This document shows positions 36,108-45,749 of a DNA stretch of 64,000 nucleotides, one piece after another. Location of the stretch: contig NZ_CP180352.1 in assembly GCF_048007105.1 (NCBI RefSeq), forward strand, positions 3,224,001 through 3,288,000. Reading direction: 5' to 3'. A model generated the notes under the pieces. It was not told the DNA's origin. It did not search any database and saw only the letters and a program-made list of their open reading frames with translations. This stretch comes from Minwuia sp048007105 (GTDB taxonomy: Bacteria > Pseudomonadota > Alphaproteobacteria > Minwuiales > Minwuiaceae). Position numbers and translations under genes: made by a program. Position 1 is the stretch's first letter. Every line of letters starts with the position of its first letter.

Positions 36108-36820
36108 GCCGCCCGCCTGTCGACCGTCGAGGTCCGTGTCCCGGGATCGTGGTGGCACTCCACGGCCTCGAGACCGAATTCATCGGCCAGTTCACGGTCG
36201 TGCGTGACGACGATCAACGCAGCCCCTGCCCCGGTTGCCGCCTCGACCAGCAGGCGCATCACGTCTTCGGCGTTGGACTGGTCCAGAGAGGCAGTCGGCT
36301 CGTCGGCGAGAACGATGGGCGGCTCATGGGCCAGCGCCCGGACAACCGCCGCGCGTTGACGCTCGCCAATGGACACCTGGCGCGGTTTGCGGCGCATCAG
36401 ATGGCCGATCCCCAACTGCTCCGCCAGTTTCTCCGCCGGTCCGCGCCCCGGGAGGCCGAGCAGCCGGCGTGAGAGCATGGCGTTCTCCGCGAGGGTGAGA
36501 AACGGCGCCAGTCCACCGGTCTGCAGGACGTAACCGAAGTGGCGCGCACGCAGGTTCGCCAGTGCGCTGCGTCCATCCTTCTGCCAGAGCGCCTGCACAT
36601 CGATACTGCCGCCCTGCGCCGGGGACAGCTTCATTGCGGTTGCGGCATCCGGGCGAAGGGTAAGCGCCAGCAGGTCGAGGCAGGTGCTCTTGCCCGATCC
36701 GCTGGCACCAACGATGGCGAGGCGCTCGCCGGCACGGATACCGAAGGCCTCGACACGAAGCCGGAAACCGTCGCCCCGCCGGCGTTCGACCTGACGGAAA
36801 TCGATCAGGGGGGCGGACAT
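36104..36820 (-). CDS. ABC transporter ATPase, LolD/MacB type
   Basis: A 238-residue cytoplasmic ATPase. Walker A GASGSGKST near residue 37, Q-loop region GYVLQTGGLAPFLTLAENAM, signature VSIGERQRAAVVRAL (the usual LSGGQ is changed to VSIGE), Walker B IVLADEPTASLD and the H-loop VTHDRELADEF. The length and motif spacing match the ATPase partners of FtsX/MacB-like permeases, and the permease gene follows with an ATGA overlap. It starts three bases after the vWA gene ends. The altered signature may lower ATPase activity; this is an inference. Confidence 0.88.
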   Translation of the reverse strand: MSAPLIDFRQVERRRGDGFRLRVEAFGIRAGERLAIVGASGSGKSTCLDLLALTLRPDAATAMKLSPAQGGSIDVQALWQKDGRSALANLRARHFGYVLQTGGLAPFLTLAENAMLSRRLLGLPGRGPAEKLAEQLGIGHLMRRKPRQVSIGERQRAAVVRALAHEPPIVLADEPTASLDQSNAEDVMRLLVEAATGAGAALIVVTHDRELADEFGLEAVECHHDPGTRTSTVDRRAA

Positions 36821-36823
36821 GGC

Positions 36824-38806
36824 TCAGGGCAGCGCGTCCAGCGGCACCGGATAGACCCAGTCGCCGGCGTCATCGCCTTCGTTCAGCGCAATCCAGCGGT
36901 CGGAATCGTCGTGGAACCGCTGATAGAGACGGATCTTCGAGTTCACGTCGTCGATGATGGACTGCTGCTCGCCGACGCTCATCCGGGCCCAGTCGTCCTC
37001 GGTCAGCGACATGATGCGGCTCTGATACGGTAGGCCGTCCAGATACTCGCCCATCAGACCGGTCTCGGCGAGGTTCCTCGCCTCGCCCTGCCCGACCCGG
37101 TTCGGATCGCGGCCCATGGCCGTCGCGGCGCTTCGAAGCTGGTTGAAGAAGTCGCCGGGATCGATCTGGCCGGCATCCAGGGCGCGGACGGTCTCGTTCA
37201 TGGTCCGCTGCAGGTCGCTCAGCTGGTTCTTCGACAGCAGCAGCCGCACGGAAAAGGCTGGCACCGCCGGGTTGGCGAAGTCACGGTCGGAGGCCCAGGC
37301 CTCGAACATGGGTGGGGCCTTGGCGCCTGATACCCGCCCGAGATAGGCCAGTGCCATCGCTCGTCCCACCTCGGCAGCGGCGTCGCGGATGTCGTCGTCC
37401 GCTTCGTCCTTCGGCGGCTCGGGCGCATTGGCGAGATCGGCCGCATTCTTGGCGTCCCGCGTCGTACGCACCTGCTCGACCAGAGCGTCGGCCAGCGCGC
37501 CGACCTTGCCCTGGAAGGCTTCCGGGTCGCCTGACGGCACCGGGTAGTAGAGCGACCGGCCCGAATCCAGCCGCGTCAGTTCAATGTACTGAGCCTCCGC
37601 CTTGGCGTGATCGTCCTTGCCGACCGGCGTCTGCAGGTGCAGCGCGTAGATCGCGGTCGGCAGCGAGGCGCTGCGGCCCTTCACGTCGTTGCGCATGTCG
37701 GCGGCGTTGAGCTTCAGCGAAGCGAAGTGCGAGGACGCATCGCGGGCGCTGGCATCGGTGATCAGGATCAGGTAGCGGGCGTCGAAGCCGTTCCAGTCGA
37801 TCCGCCCCATCGCATGGTCGATGGCGGCGAAGGCGTCTTCAGCGAACGCGCGCGTCGAGACCCTGGACGCGCTGAGCGGCTCCACCGCGGTCTTGAAATC
37901 GGTCGCCGTCTGGATCTGGTTCGGGTCGGCAAAGGTACGGGTCAGATAGCCGACGCCCTGGACCGCTGCCGGATCGTCGCGGTATCCGACGACACCGAAA
38001 CGCACCTTGTCGGAGAGATCGGCGTCCGCGACCTTCTCCAGCACGTCACGCATCACCTCGCGCGTGCGGCTGATATAAGGCTGCATGGAACTGGAGGCGT
38101 CGATCACGAAGACGACGCCGGCCCGGAAATCGCCAAGCGCCTCGATATTCTCGCGCGTGCTGACGAGTTGCAGTTTCTGCTCTTCCTCGTCCCGGGTCAC
38201 GCTGGCGATGCGGACACCCATGGCGCGACGGCGGTCCGGCAGGCGCTTCGGCTTCGCTTCCAGGATCGGCAGCATGTAGAACTGGCTGGCGAAGTCGATG
38301 AAGGTCTCCGGCTCAATCGACAGCACCGGACTGTCTTCCGGCAGGTTCCGCGCATCGGCGCGTTGCCGGGCATCCTCGGCCCGGACCGCGAGGTTCGGGT
38401 CCTTCAGCCAGCCGTCCAGCGCCGCCTCGTCTTCCAGGAACAGCACGCGGTCGCGATTGCCGCGTTCGGTGAAGGCGAGCACCAGGGCGTGATCCCACGG
38501 CACTGTCTCCGTCTCCTTCAGAAACCCGGACACTGCGCCCTTGGCATCCGTTCCGACCTCGAGATAGGTCGGCCCGCCACCATCGACCGGAAAGCGCTGA
38601 TAGACGTAGAGAACCGTGAAGGGATCCATCGGTTCCGTACCCGGCGCGCCGGGTCCTTCGGCCAGCGACGCGCCGGGCCGGGTCAGCACCTTCTGGTAGA
38701 GGGTGGTCTTGCCCTCCATCAGCAACGGCTTCCGCTCCTGCGCCTGCAGCGCGAGTGGCGTTCCCGCCACACATACCAGCAATATCAGCGCGATGCGCCA
38801 AATCAT
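36824..38806 (-). CDS. Periplasmic vWA-domain protein
   Basis: A 660-residue exported protein (signal MIWRIALILLVCVAGTPLALQAQ). The centre holds a von Willebrand A domain from about residue 228 with a MIDAS start VFVIDASSSMQPYI (DxSxS intact) and the later LILITDASARDAS. The N-terminal 200 residues and the C-terminal 250 residues are of unknown fold; the C terminus is mostly helical (LRTTRDAKNAADLANAPE, LSDLQRTMNETVRAL). vWA domains bind metal and ligands or partners. Start ATG 38806 overlaps the stop of the Sel1 gene (ATGA). It is one of two vWA proteins in the operon, and this one should lie in the periplasm. Confidence 0.85.
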   Translation of the reverse strand: MIWRIALILLVCVAGTPLALQAQERKPLLMEGKTTLYQKVLTRPGASLAEGPGAPGTEPMDPFTVLYVYQRFPVDGGGPTYLEVGTDAKGAVSGFLKETETVPWDHALVLAFTERGNRDRVLFLEDEAALDGWLKDPNLAVRAEDARQRADARNLPEDSPVLSIEPETFIDFASQFYMLPILEAKPKRLPDRRRAMGVRIASVTRDEEEQKLQLVSTRENIEALGDFRAGVVFVIDASSSMQPYISRTREVMRDVLEKVADADLSDKVRFGVVGYRDDPAAVQGVGYLTRTFADPNQIQTATDFKTAVEPLSASRVSTRAFAEDAFAAIDHAMGRIDWNGFDARYLILITDASARDASSHFASLKLNAADMRNDVKGRSASLPTAIYALHLQTPVGKDDHAKAEAQYIELTRLDSGRSLYYPVPSGDPEAFQGKVGALADALVEQVRTTRDAKNAADLANAPEPPKDEADDDIRDAAAEVGRAMALAYLGRVSGAKAPPMFEAWASDRDFANPAVPAFSVRLLLSKNQLSDLQRTMNETVRALDAGQIDPGDFFNQLRSAATAMGRDPNRVGQGEARNLAETGLMGEYLDGLPYQSRIMSLTEDDWARMSVGEQQSIIDDVNSKIRLYQRFHDDSDRWIALNEGDDAGDWVYPVPLDALP

Positions 38807-39948
38807 TGCAGCAACTCCTTAGCCTTTTCGCTCCCGGCCTCGGCCGCCTTGCGCAGCCAGAACACGGCGCGCTCGGGCGCGTCGGGCCAGCTCACCTCGC
38901 CCTCTTTCAGCAGCTCGCCCAGTCGCAACATGGCGGGCGTCTCGCCTCCTTCCGCCGCCTGTTGATACCAGTCCGCGGCAATCGTCGGGTCCGGTTCGGA
39001 AATGACGCCGAGCGTAGGATCGTGACTCTCGGGATCGTAGTAGCGAGCCATTCTGAACTGAGCCTTTCCGTCGCCCTGCTGAGCGGCATACTTGTTCAAC
39101 AGGAAGGCTGCCTGATGCTGGTCGGCCTCGGCAAAGCGCTCCGCCTCGGCCAGCGCGTCGGCCGCTTCCGGTTTCTGCTGGCTGATATAGGCGCGTGCGC
39201 CCTCAATCGTCAGCGGAACCGAGGCGGTCGTTGCGGGCGGTTCCGTCGCCGGCTGTTCGGCTGCGGGCTTTTCAATGGCCGGCGCTTCCGCCTCCTGCGG
39301 CTCGCCGGAGCTCTCGTAGAGCAGATAGAACCAGATGCCGCCGCCGATGATCGCGACCAGCAGCAGCGCGGCGATCAGCCACCAGACGGCGCCGGCCTTC
39401 TTCTCCTCCGGTTCAGGCGCCGCGACCGGCTCCTCGGCCGTCAGTTCCGGCTCTGGTTCCGCCGCCTCTTCCATTGCGGCAAACGCGGCCAGCGGATCCT
39501 CTTTGGGCGCAGCCTCGGATTCCGGATCAGGCCTCGGTTGTTCCGGATAACCGGCTGAAGCCGGGCCGGACTCCGGTGCCGGTGGCGGCGGATTCGAGGG
39601 CAGCCGCATGTCGATCCAGATCATCCGGTCCTCGACAGCCTTGCCGGAGGCATCGCGGAAGGCGACAGCATAGGGCTGGTACGGCTTCAGGTGCCAGGTT
39701 GCCGCCGGCCCGAGTTCGACCGCCAGGCTCGGCCCCTGCGCTTCTGCAGAGGCGCCGTGGAACCAGCGTTCGGCGGGCGCCCAGGCTGCCGCGCCACTGC
39801 GCGAGGGATCGAGATGGCGGTCGGCGCCGTTCTGGCTGGCCGTGACCTTCACCTCCAGCGTTGCCGGATCGAGACCGCCGGCATTGGCCAGCCGGAGCCG
39901 GGCGACGCCAGCCGGGTGGTTCTGATCCTGTTCGACGGCAACCGGCAT
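38803..39948 (-). CDS. Membrane-anchored Sel1-repeat protein of the Srf operon
   Basis: A 381-residue protein with no signal peptide. Residues 1-120 are probably a beta-sandwich (GVARLRLANAGG, YQPYAVAFRDASGKAVEDR), then an acidic proline-rich linker, one membrane span near 186-210 (WWLIAALLLVAIIGGGIWFY), a second linker and two or three Sel1 repeats (AADWYQQAAEGGETPAMLRL, AVFWLRKAAEAGSEKAKELL). That puts the N-terminal domain in the cytoplasm and the Sel1 repeats in the periplasm, like SrfA and the vWA anchor. It starts four bases after SrfC ends. Confidence 0.82.
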   Translation of the reverse strand: MPVAVEQDQNHPAGVARLRLANAGGLDPATLEVKVTASQNGADRHLDPSRSGAAAWAPAERWFHGASAEAQGPSLAVELGPAATWHLKPYQPYAVAFRDASGKAVEDRMIWIDMRLPSNPPPPAPESGPASAGYPEQPRPDPESEAAPKEDPLAAFAAMEEAAEPEPELTAEEPVAAPEPEEKKAGAVWWLIAALLLVAIIGGGIWFYLLYESSGEPQEAEAPAIEKPAAEQPATEPPATTASVPLTIEGARAYISQQKPEAADALAEAERFAEADQHQAAFLLNKYAAQQGDGKAQFRMARYYDPESHDPTLGVISEPDPTIAADWYQQAAEGGETPAMLRLGELLKEGEVSWPDAPERAVFWLRKAAEAGSEKAKELLQ

Positions 39949-39952
39949 GGCG

Positions 39953-42682
39953 TCAGTCCGCCCCGGCTTCGGCTTCGAGCACCGCCTGGACGTCGATCAG
40001 CTCGATGATGCGGCCCAGTTCCCGGTTGTCCTCGTCCGAGATCTCCCGGCCGGAATCATGGCTGACATTGTCGACGCCCATACGGCGCAGCGCGACGCCC
40101 CAGTCCACGAAGAACTCCCGCTCCAGCATCGCCCGCGACGCACCGATCTCGATGCCGAGTTCGGTCGGCGGCGGGCTGAAGATGGAACGCGCGGGATCGC
40201 GCGGCGGTTCCGGGAATTTCGGACGCGCGTCGGCCGGGTCGTCGCCGAAGCCGAGATAGCCGACATAGTCGTTGATCTCGTAGGCGGCGATCCGGACGGC
40301 GCGCTCCGCCGCTTCCTCCCAGCGTGCGCCGGCAGTCAGCGTCTCCTGCCGAACGGACGCGGCGATCGAATTGGGCAGACCATGACGGTCGGCGCCGATG
40401 ATCAGATCGTTGACGATCTCGCCGACGATCTCGGACGGAACGCCCAGCAGCCGCAGCATCTCCTCGTCCTGCTGCAGACGGCGCAGACGCGCGGTCCAGG
40501 CATTGATCACCCTGTCGGCAAAGATCTCGGGCCGTTCGCGCCGGCTCTTTTCAGTTCGCGTTTTCGCCTCAGCACCCTGTGACGGCGCGTCGTCCGCCCA
40601 GGGATCGTCATCGGCCCATGGATCCGGTTCGTCCGGCTTCTCGGCTGCATCCGCCTGTTCGGCGGCAAGGTCCTCCTCCCGCATCGCGGCCACGTTGAAG
40701 AAGATCCCCCGGGCGTCGCTCTCCGGCAGCATGAAGCCGTCCAGCAGGTGGGCGAAGTTGCGGTAATCCTGTCCCCGGACGGCGCCGAGCAGCATGCGGC
40801 GAACTTCCTGAAGACGCTCGTCGCGCTCGCGCCGTGCGGCATCGCCGTCGCCATGGTGAAACCGCCGCAGCGCCTCATCCAGCCGCCGCACGGCGTCAAG
40901 CAGCCGCTCGGTACCCTGACGGCGCTTCAGGCCCGGATCGAGAACGGCTTCGAGCCGCTCAACCAGATACTCGACGCCCCCGTCATTGGGCTGCATTGCG
41001 GCATCCCAGACCGCATTGCGGTCGGCGAAGTGTTTCTCGACCAGCGCCGAACCGTGAAAGGCATCGGTGTATTCGCCAATCACCTTCGAGGAGGCCGCGG
41101 CAGGCCCCTGTTCGATCAGCCTGTCCACATCCGAATAGTCCATCAGATGGACTTGCTTCATACCTGGATTACGCAGGAAGACCGTGTTGTCGAAAGGCCC
41201 GCCGTCCCAGTTGTCCGGCCAACCATCCTTGCCGTAGAGCTCCAGAAACGACGCATGCAGTCGCCGGTCCCACTTGCTCTTGCGCGAGGCCGGGTCGTCG
41301 CCGCCCTTCTCCAGAAACTCGAGATCGAACTTGGTGAGGACGAGGAAAAGCGCGTTCTTCACCCGGCGTCTCAGGCTGGGCGTCGCCCCGTGCGTGCTGT
41401 CGATCCAGGACCGCACCATGCCGGCCAGATCCTTCACCTCCTGCACCGAGGGCGGCATGCAGAGCAGCATCGCCGTCAGTTCCAGTTCGCTGGTGTAGCG
41501 TTGGAACAGGTAGGCGATCTTGCCCCGCAGGAAGAGTTCGCGAAGCTGCTTGTCGCGGTCCTGCGCCTCGGGCGGCAGATCGGTCAGCTTCAGGCGCGAC
41601 CGCGCCCCGGGAAAATCCAGCAGATCGGTGTGCTCGAAGAAGGGCCAGGGCGCATCGACCATGACCAGCTTCACCTCGGCGATCAGCGCGGTCAGCGTGG
41701 CGCGCGGCAGAGCGGTGGGCGCCGCCGCGCCGTCCTCGAAAACCGGTTTGATCGGGACCGTGTCCTGGGCGTCCTCGGCCGAGTTCAGACGGGAAAGGAC
41801 GGCGACGTCGATGATGGTGTTCGGGCGGGCCGGCGTGCCGACTTCGCGCGGCGTCAGACCGGAAAGCGCCGCCCGCGCCTCCGGCGGATGTCCGATGCTT
41901 TCCAGCGCCTTGGCGAGTGAGATGAATAGATCGGTGAAAGGCTGGAGGTTTCCCCAGAGCAGCGCAAACAGCCGCGCGCGCTGTTGCAGCGGCAGCTTAC
42001 CGCCAATCCGGATCACGGCTTCCCAGTACCCTGCGCGGTCCAGCGCGCCGACGCGGCTGCGGAAATGCTGGCGGAAATACTCGCCCAGGTCGAACAGCTC
42101 GATCTCGTCGAGATGCTTCGCCGCCGCAGCGCCGCCGCGCGCGACCGATTCCAGGTCCCGCACGGTCTCCCGGATCGCGTCCTCGTCGGGCAGTTCCAGC
42201 GACATGTTGTTGGGGTCGAAATCGGACAGGAAGCTGTTGGCGATGATCTTGACGATATCGGTCTCGCTCAGCAGCCGGAGTTCCACCGGATACTCCGGAT
42301 CGGCCTCGCCGCGGTGGCGGGTGAACCGCGATACCAGACCGGTCGATTCCCGGTCGCCGGCCGGGTTGATCTCCCGAAGGAAGTCCCGCACGTCGCCGGC
42401 GAAGTCAATTTCCAGCGGCTTGTCCTTCCGTCGGGCCAGCGCCGAGACCAGATAGGACTTGCCGGCCTGGCTGGGTCCGAAGACGCCGACGCAGTTCCGG
42501 CGTTCCATCGCACCGCCGATACGGCGGGCCGCAAGGCGTGCCCGCCTTGTCGTCTCGATCAGACTGTCGGCTTCGTTGGCGACGCTGGCCGAGCTGCCGC
42601 GTACCTTGTCGATCCAGAGCCGCGCGCCTGCGCCGCCCGTTTCCAGCCGTCCGATCGCTTCGCTGACGCTTGTCTCGCTCAC
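39953..42682 (-). CDS. srfC: SrfC-family P-loop GTPase-like protein
   Basis: A 909-residue cytoplasmic protein of the virulence factor SrfC family. It has the G motifs of a dynamin-like GTPase: G1 GPSQAGKS near residue 70, a G3-like DFPG near 357 and a G4-like TKFD near 450. A long helical C-terminal half includes an acidic Asp/Trp-rich linker (about residues 690-720). Start is GTG 42682 (SETSVSEAIG). It follows SrfB by 12 bases. SrfC was first seen as an SsrB-regulated gene in Salmonella; its biochemical role is not established. GTPase or NTPase activity is an inference from motifs. Confidence 0.9.
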   Translation of the reverse strand: MSETSVSEAIGRLETGGAGARLWIDKVRGSSASVANEADSLIETTRRARLAARRIGGAMERRNCVGVFGPSQAGKSYLVSALARRKDKPLEIDFAGDVRDFLREINPAGDRESTGLVSRFTRHRGEADPEYPVELRLLSETDIVKIIANSFLSDFDPNNMSLELPDEDAIRETVRDLESVARGGAAAAKHLDEIELFDLGEYFRQHFRSRVGALDRAGYWEAVIRIGGKLPLQQRARLFALLWGNLQPFTDLFISLAKALESIGHPPEARAALSGLTPREVGTPARPNTIIDVAVLSRLNSAEDAQDTVPIKPVFEDGAAAPTALPRATLTALIAEVKLVMVDAPWPFFEHTDLLDFPGARSRLKLTDLPPEAQDRDKQLRELFLRGKIAYLFQRYTSELELTAMLLCMPPSVQEVKDLAGMVRSWIDSTHGATPSLRRRVKNALFLVLTKFDLEFLEKGGDDPASRKSKWDRRLHASFLELYGKDGWPDNWDGGPFDNTVFLRNPGMKQVHLMDYSDVDRLIEQGPAAASSKVIGEYTDAFHGSALVEKHFADRNAVWDAAMQPNDGGVEYLVERLEAVLDPGLKRRQGTERLLDAVRRLDEALRRFHHGDGDAARRERDERLQEVRRMLLGAVRGQDYRNFAHLLDGFMLPESDARGIFFNVAAMREEDLAAEQADAAEKPDEPDPWADDDPWADDAPSQGAEAKTRTEKSRRERPEIFADRVINAWTARLRRLQQDEEMLRLLGVPSEIVGEIVNDLIIGADRHGLPNSIAASVRQETLTAGARWEEAAERAVRIAAYEINDYVGYLGFGDDPADARPKFPEPPRDPARSIFSPPPTELGIEIGASRAMLEREFFVDWGVALRRMGVDNVSHDSGREISDEDNRELGRIIELIDVQAVLEAEAGAD

Positions 42683-42694
42683 CCGTCTGCTCCG

Positions 42695-45679
42695 CTAGCT
42701 GTTCAGAAGAATACCGGTGTCGAGCCAGTAGCCGTCCTGATTCTCGATGGTCTGAAGCCGGAGCCGCAACTGGTTGGAGCCCACGGCTCGGCCCTCGACA
42801 TCCTCGATCCTGTCGATGACGAACGCATCGACGATCTCCTTGTTCTCGCCCCTTGTGTTCCGGCGCAGCGTCACGCTGAGCGGCGTCCGGGGATTGAGGC
42901 GCTGAGCGATATCGGGCGAGGCATAGTCCAAATTGTAAAGCCGGCTGCCGGGCCACCAGTCGGCGCCGAATTGCCGGAAGCCGAGGGTCATCGGACCGCG
43001 GAACTCGAACGGCTCCTCGGGCAGTTCGTAGTCCTCGTTCTCGAGATCGAGATCCCGGTAGTAGACGTCTTCGTCGCGCAGCCGGTTGTCGCGGTCAAGT
43101 TTGCCGAAATAGCGCGCCGTGGATTTCGTCGTCAGATGGTCCGAGCGGAAGTTGAAATTCTTCAGCCGCCCCTCGCCCAGCAGGCAAAGCATGGCGCCCA
43201 CCGCTGCGGTCGTCTTCGGATCGGAGATGGTCGCCGCGTAGTCGCGGAACGGATACCAGGAACCCGCGCGGAAGCTGTGCAACGGCACCACACGGTGCGG
43301 CGGCACGGCCATGCTCTCCGCCAGAATGTCGGCCACCGCCGGCATGCGCGACGGGCGACCCGACAAGATCAGCAGGTCGGCACGGGCGCGGTAGACGATC
43401 TCGGCGAAGGCCTGCAGCATCTCGGTCGCGACGCCCCGCACAGTCAGGTCCATCGCGCGAGGATCCACCGGGATGACCACCTCGGCCAGATCGAATCCTT
43501 CGGCGCCCTGACGCCGTGCGCTTTCGTTGATCTGTTCGATGATGCCCAGCCCGCCACCGCGGTTGGCGAGGATGTCGCCGATCTTGAGCGGTTCAATGGA
43601 GTCGCCGGTCCGGTCCCAGGTCTCGTATTCGCCGATCAGGGTCAGCGCCACCGGCAGCGCCACATGCACGGCAAATTGCTGCCGAAGCAGCTGTTCCTCG
43701 ATATCCATGTCGCCGCGGTCCCCGCCGAACAGCTGCTGCGCGAGGAATTCGGCACGGTCGCCGAGCTTGCTCGCCTCCAGCGCCTCGATCACCGGCGGCA
43801 GCACATGCTCGCGGATGATCTGGTAGGCGATGTCGTCGCCGGCGAGGCTCATGCCTTCCCGGAATATCTGCTTGGGGAACAGGGTCACGTTGGCGCCACG
43901 CCCCTCCACCCGGAAAGAGGTGACGACCAGGTCCGTGGTGCCGCCGCCCATGTCCAGTGTGGCGAGCCGGAAATCGTCGCCAAGCCCCTCGTCGCTGCGG
44001 TTGACCGGCAACCGGCTGCGGCGGAAGAAGCCGCGGGCGTCCCCGGAATAGGCCTGGGCGATCTGGCTGTAGAGAAAGACCGCCTGGGTGGCGCTGGCCT
44101 CGTCCCAGTCGATGCGAATTTCCGGCAGTTCGACGCCGGGCGCAGGCTGCAGCACCGGCGCGCCGGTCTCCGGATCCTTCGTCACCTTTGCCTGATTGAG
44201 ACAGAGATAGACCAGATCGCGGGCGGACTCGGCCTGGCGCCGGAGGATCTGACGTTCGGCCAGCGGCAACGCCGTCGGCATGGTCATGATCACCCGCCTC
44301 AGCCGCCGCGGCAGGTCGGCGTTACGCCGGCGCAGCCGATGTGCGGCCGAATTCATCATCACCAGCGTCTGCAGGAAGATCTCGGTCAGCGCAAAGCTCA
44401 TCAGGTTGCTGCGCGCATAGACCGCCCGGAACGACGGAAACCGCCGCTCGTCATGCTCGGGCACATGGTCCGGCACCTTGTGCAGCGGCTCGCCGGCGTC
44501 GTTCACCAGCGTGGTGAAGTAGACGCCTGTGGCCGACGGCGCATGTTGGCCGTGGCGGGCGGGCGTGTTGAAGCGCCAGCCATCCTGCCGCGGGTCCTCG
44601 TCCCAGAGATAGCGCTTGGGCGACGACATGCCGGTCGCGCCTTCGCTGCCGCGGCGCTGTCCCGCGAGGCGCTGCGCCTCCGGGCCGATCCGGGCCACCG
44701 TCGGCCAGGCGAAGGCGGTCGGCCGGCCACTGGTGAGCGAGATATCGTCCTTGCCGAAGGCGGCGCGGTTGAACTCGATGCGGCTCTCGAAGGGATCGGT
44801 GTAGACCTGAACCGGCCGCGACAGGTCGCGCAGTTGCAGCTTCACCGCCTGGGTGATGTCGGTGCCGGTCTCGTCCGGATGTGTCTCGATCAGCATGCCG
44901 CAGGTCCGCGAGTTGCCGACATCGAGGACCAGATCGACGTCGATGGGCGTCGGACGCGGATCAGTGACGCGGTCGATCATGCGGACCTTGGGCGTCAGAT
45001 CGAGATCGGTCAGCAGATAGACCAGAGCCTTGTAGCGGGCGATGGCTTCCTTCGGACCTTCGAGACGTTCGGCGACCTGTTCGTCGGTCGCGGGCCCGGC
45101 ATTGCGGCGGCGCTTCGCTTCCTCGGCAGTGACCATGTCGCGGACGGCTTCGCGGCACCAGTCGGCGACCCACTGCTCCTGCACGAACCAGTTGAGCGCT
45201 TGCTCCGAATGGCAGAGCGAGAAGACCGCGCCGCGCTGGGCGTCATTGTCGGACGGCGCCAGATAGGCCTCGCCCTCCCGCTGCGGCAGCAAGGCCGTAT
45301 CGAAGGCGATCAGCACCCGGTGGTCGAAGCCGTTCTCGTCCGGCTCATCCAGCTTGCTCAGATAGACCCGCGCCCAGTTGGTGGGTCCGTGATAGAAGTC
45401 CCCGCCCTGCTCCTCGCGCAGCATCGGCAGCGGCATCCAGACATTGCCGAAGGTTTCCAGCAGCTTTCTCAGATCGACCTCATAGCTGACCGAGGCGTTG
45501 TCGTCCTCGCGCTCCACCCGGATCGGCGGCCCGCTCTCGCCGGCGCGGTCGTAGAAGGCCCAGCTCAGGTCGATGCCCGATGCGCGGCCGCCCGCAAACC
45601 CCAGGTCGATGACCTGAACGCCGGAAGCCGGCACGAGCGAGAGGACCGGCGGCCGCTTGATGATCGAGGGCAATGGCAT
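42695..45679 (-). CDS. srfB: SrfB-family actin/Hsp70-fold ATPase
   Basis: A 994-residue protein of the virulence factor SrfB family. The central region has the three nucleotide-binding signatures of the ASKHA fold: phosphate-1 DLVLDVGNSRTCGMLIE near residue 250, phosphate-2 LDMGGGTTDLVV near 575 and the adenosine motif LILSGRPSRMPAVADIL near 770. The N-terminal 240 residues and the C-terminal 150 residues are additional domains with no parallel that I know. No signal or membrane span. It lies 12 bases before SrfC and 70 bases after SrfA. A polymerising or chaperone-like ATPase role is plausible but unproven. Confidence 0.9.
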   Translation of the reverse strand: MPLPSIIKRPPVLSLVPASGVQVIDLGFAGGRASGIDLSWAFYDRAGESGPPIRVEREDDNASVSYEVDLRKLLETFGNVWMPLPMLREEQGGDFYHGPTNWARVYLSKLDEPDENGFDHRVLIAFDTALLPQREGEAYLAPSDNDAQRGAVFSLCHSEQALNWFVQEQWVADWCREAVRDMVTAEEAKRRRNAGPATDEQVAERLEGPKEAIARYKALVYLLTDLDLTPKVRMIDRVTDPRPTPIDVDLVLDVGNSRTCGMLIETHPDETGTDITQAVKLQLRDLSRPVQVYTDPFESRIEFNRAAFGKDDISLTSGRPTAFAWPTVARIGPEAQRLAGQRRGSEGATGMSSPKRYLWDEDPRQDGWRFNTPARHGQHAPSATGVYFTTLVNDAGEPLHKVPDHVPEHDERRFPSFRAVYARSNLMSFALTEIFLQTLVMMNSAAHRLRRRNADLPRRLRRVIMTMPTALPLAERQILRRQAESARDLVYLCLNQAKVTKDPETGAPVLQPAPGVELPEIRIDWDEASATQAVFLYSQIAQAYSGDARGFFRRSRLPVNRSDEGLGDDFRLATLDMGGGTTDLVVTSFRVEGRGANVTLFPKQIFREGMSLAGDDIAYQIIREHVLPPVIEALEASKLGDRAEFLAQQLFGGDRGDMDIEEQLLRQQFAVHVALPVALTLIGEYETWDRTGDSIEPLKIGDILANRGGGLGIIEQINESARRQGAEGFDLAEVVIPVDPRAMDLTVRGVATEMLQAFAEIVYRARADLLILSGRPSRMPAVADILAESMAVPPHRVVPLHSFRAGSWYPFRDYAATISDPKTTAAVGAMLCLLGEGRLKNFNFRSDHLTTKSTARYFGKLDRDNRLRDEDVYYRDLDLENEDYELPEEPFEFRGPMTLGFRQFGADWWPGSRLYNLDYASPDIAQRLNPRTPLSVTLRRNTRGENKEIVDAFVIDRIEDVEGRAVGSNQLRLRLQTIENQDGYWLDTGILLNS

Positions 45680-45749
45680 GGGCGTCAGTCGCCTTCTTTC
45701 TTCTGGGCGTCAGTGGTGAGCCGATGATGCCGGAGAGTGGCAGATTGCA

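Noticed and set aside
41984..45727. 1,247-residue plus-strand ORF antisense to srfC/srfB
   Set aside because: It mirrors high-GC codon structure, has no recognisable domain, and the opposite strand carries clear SrfB and SrfC motifs.
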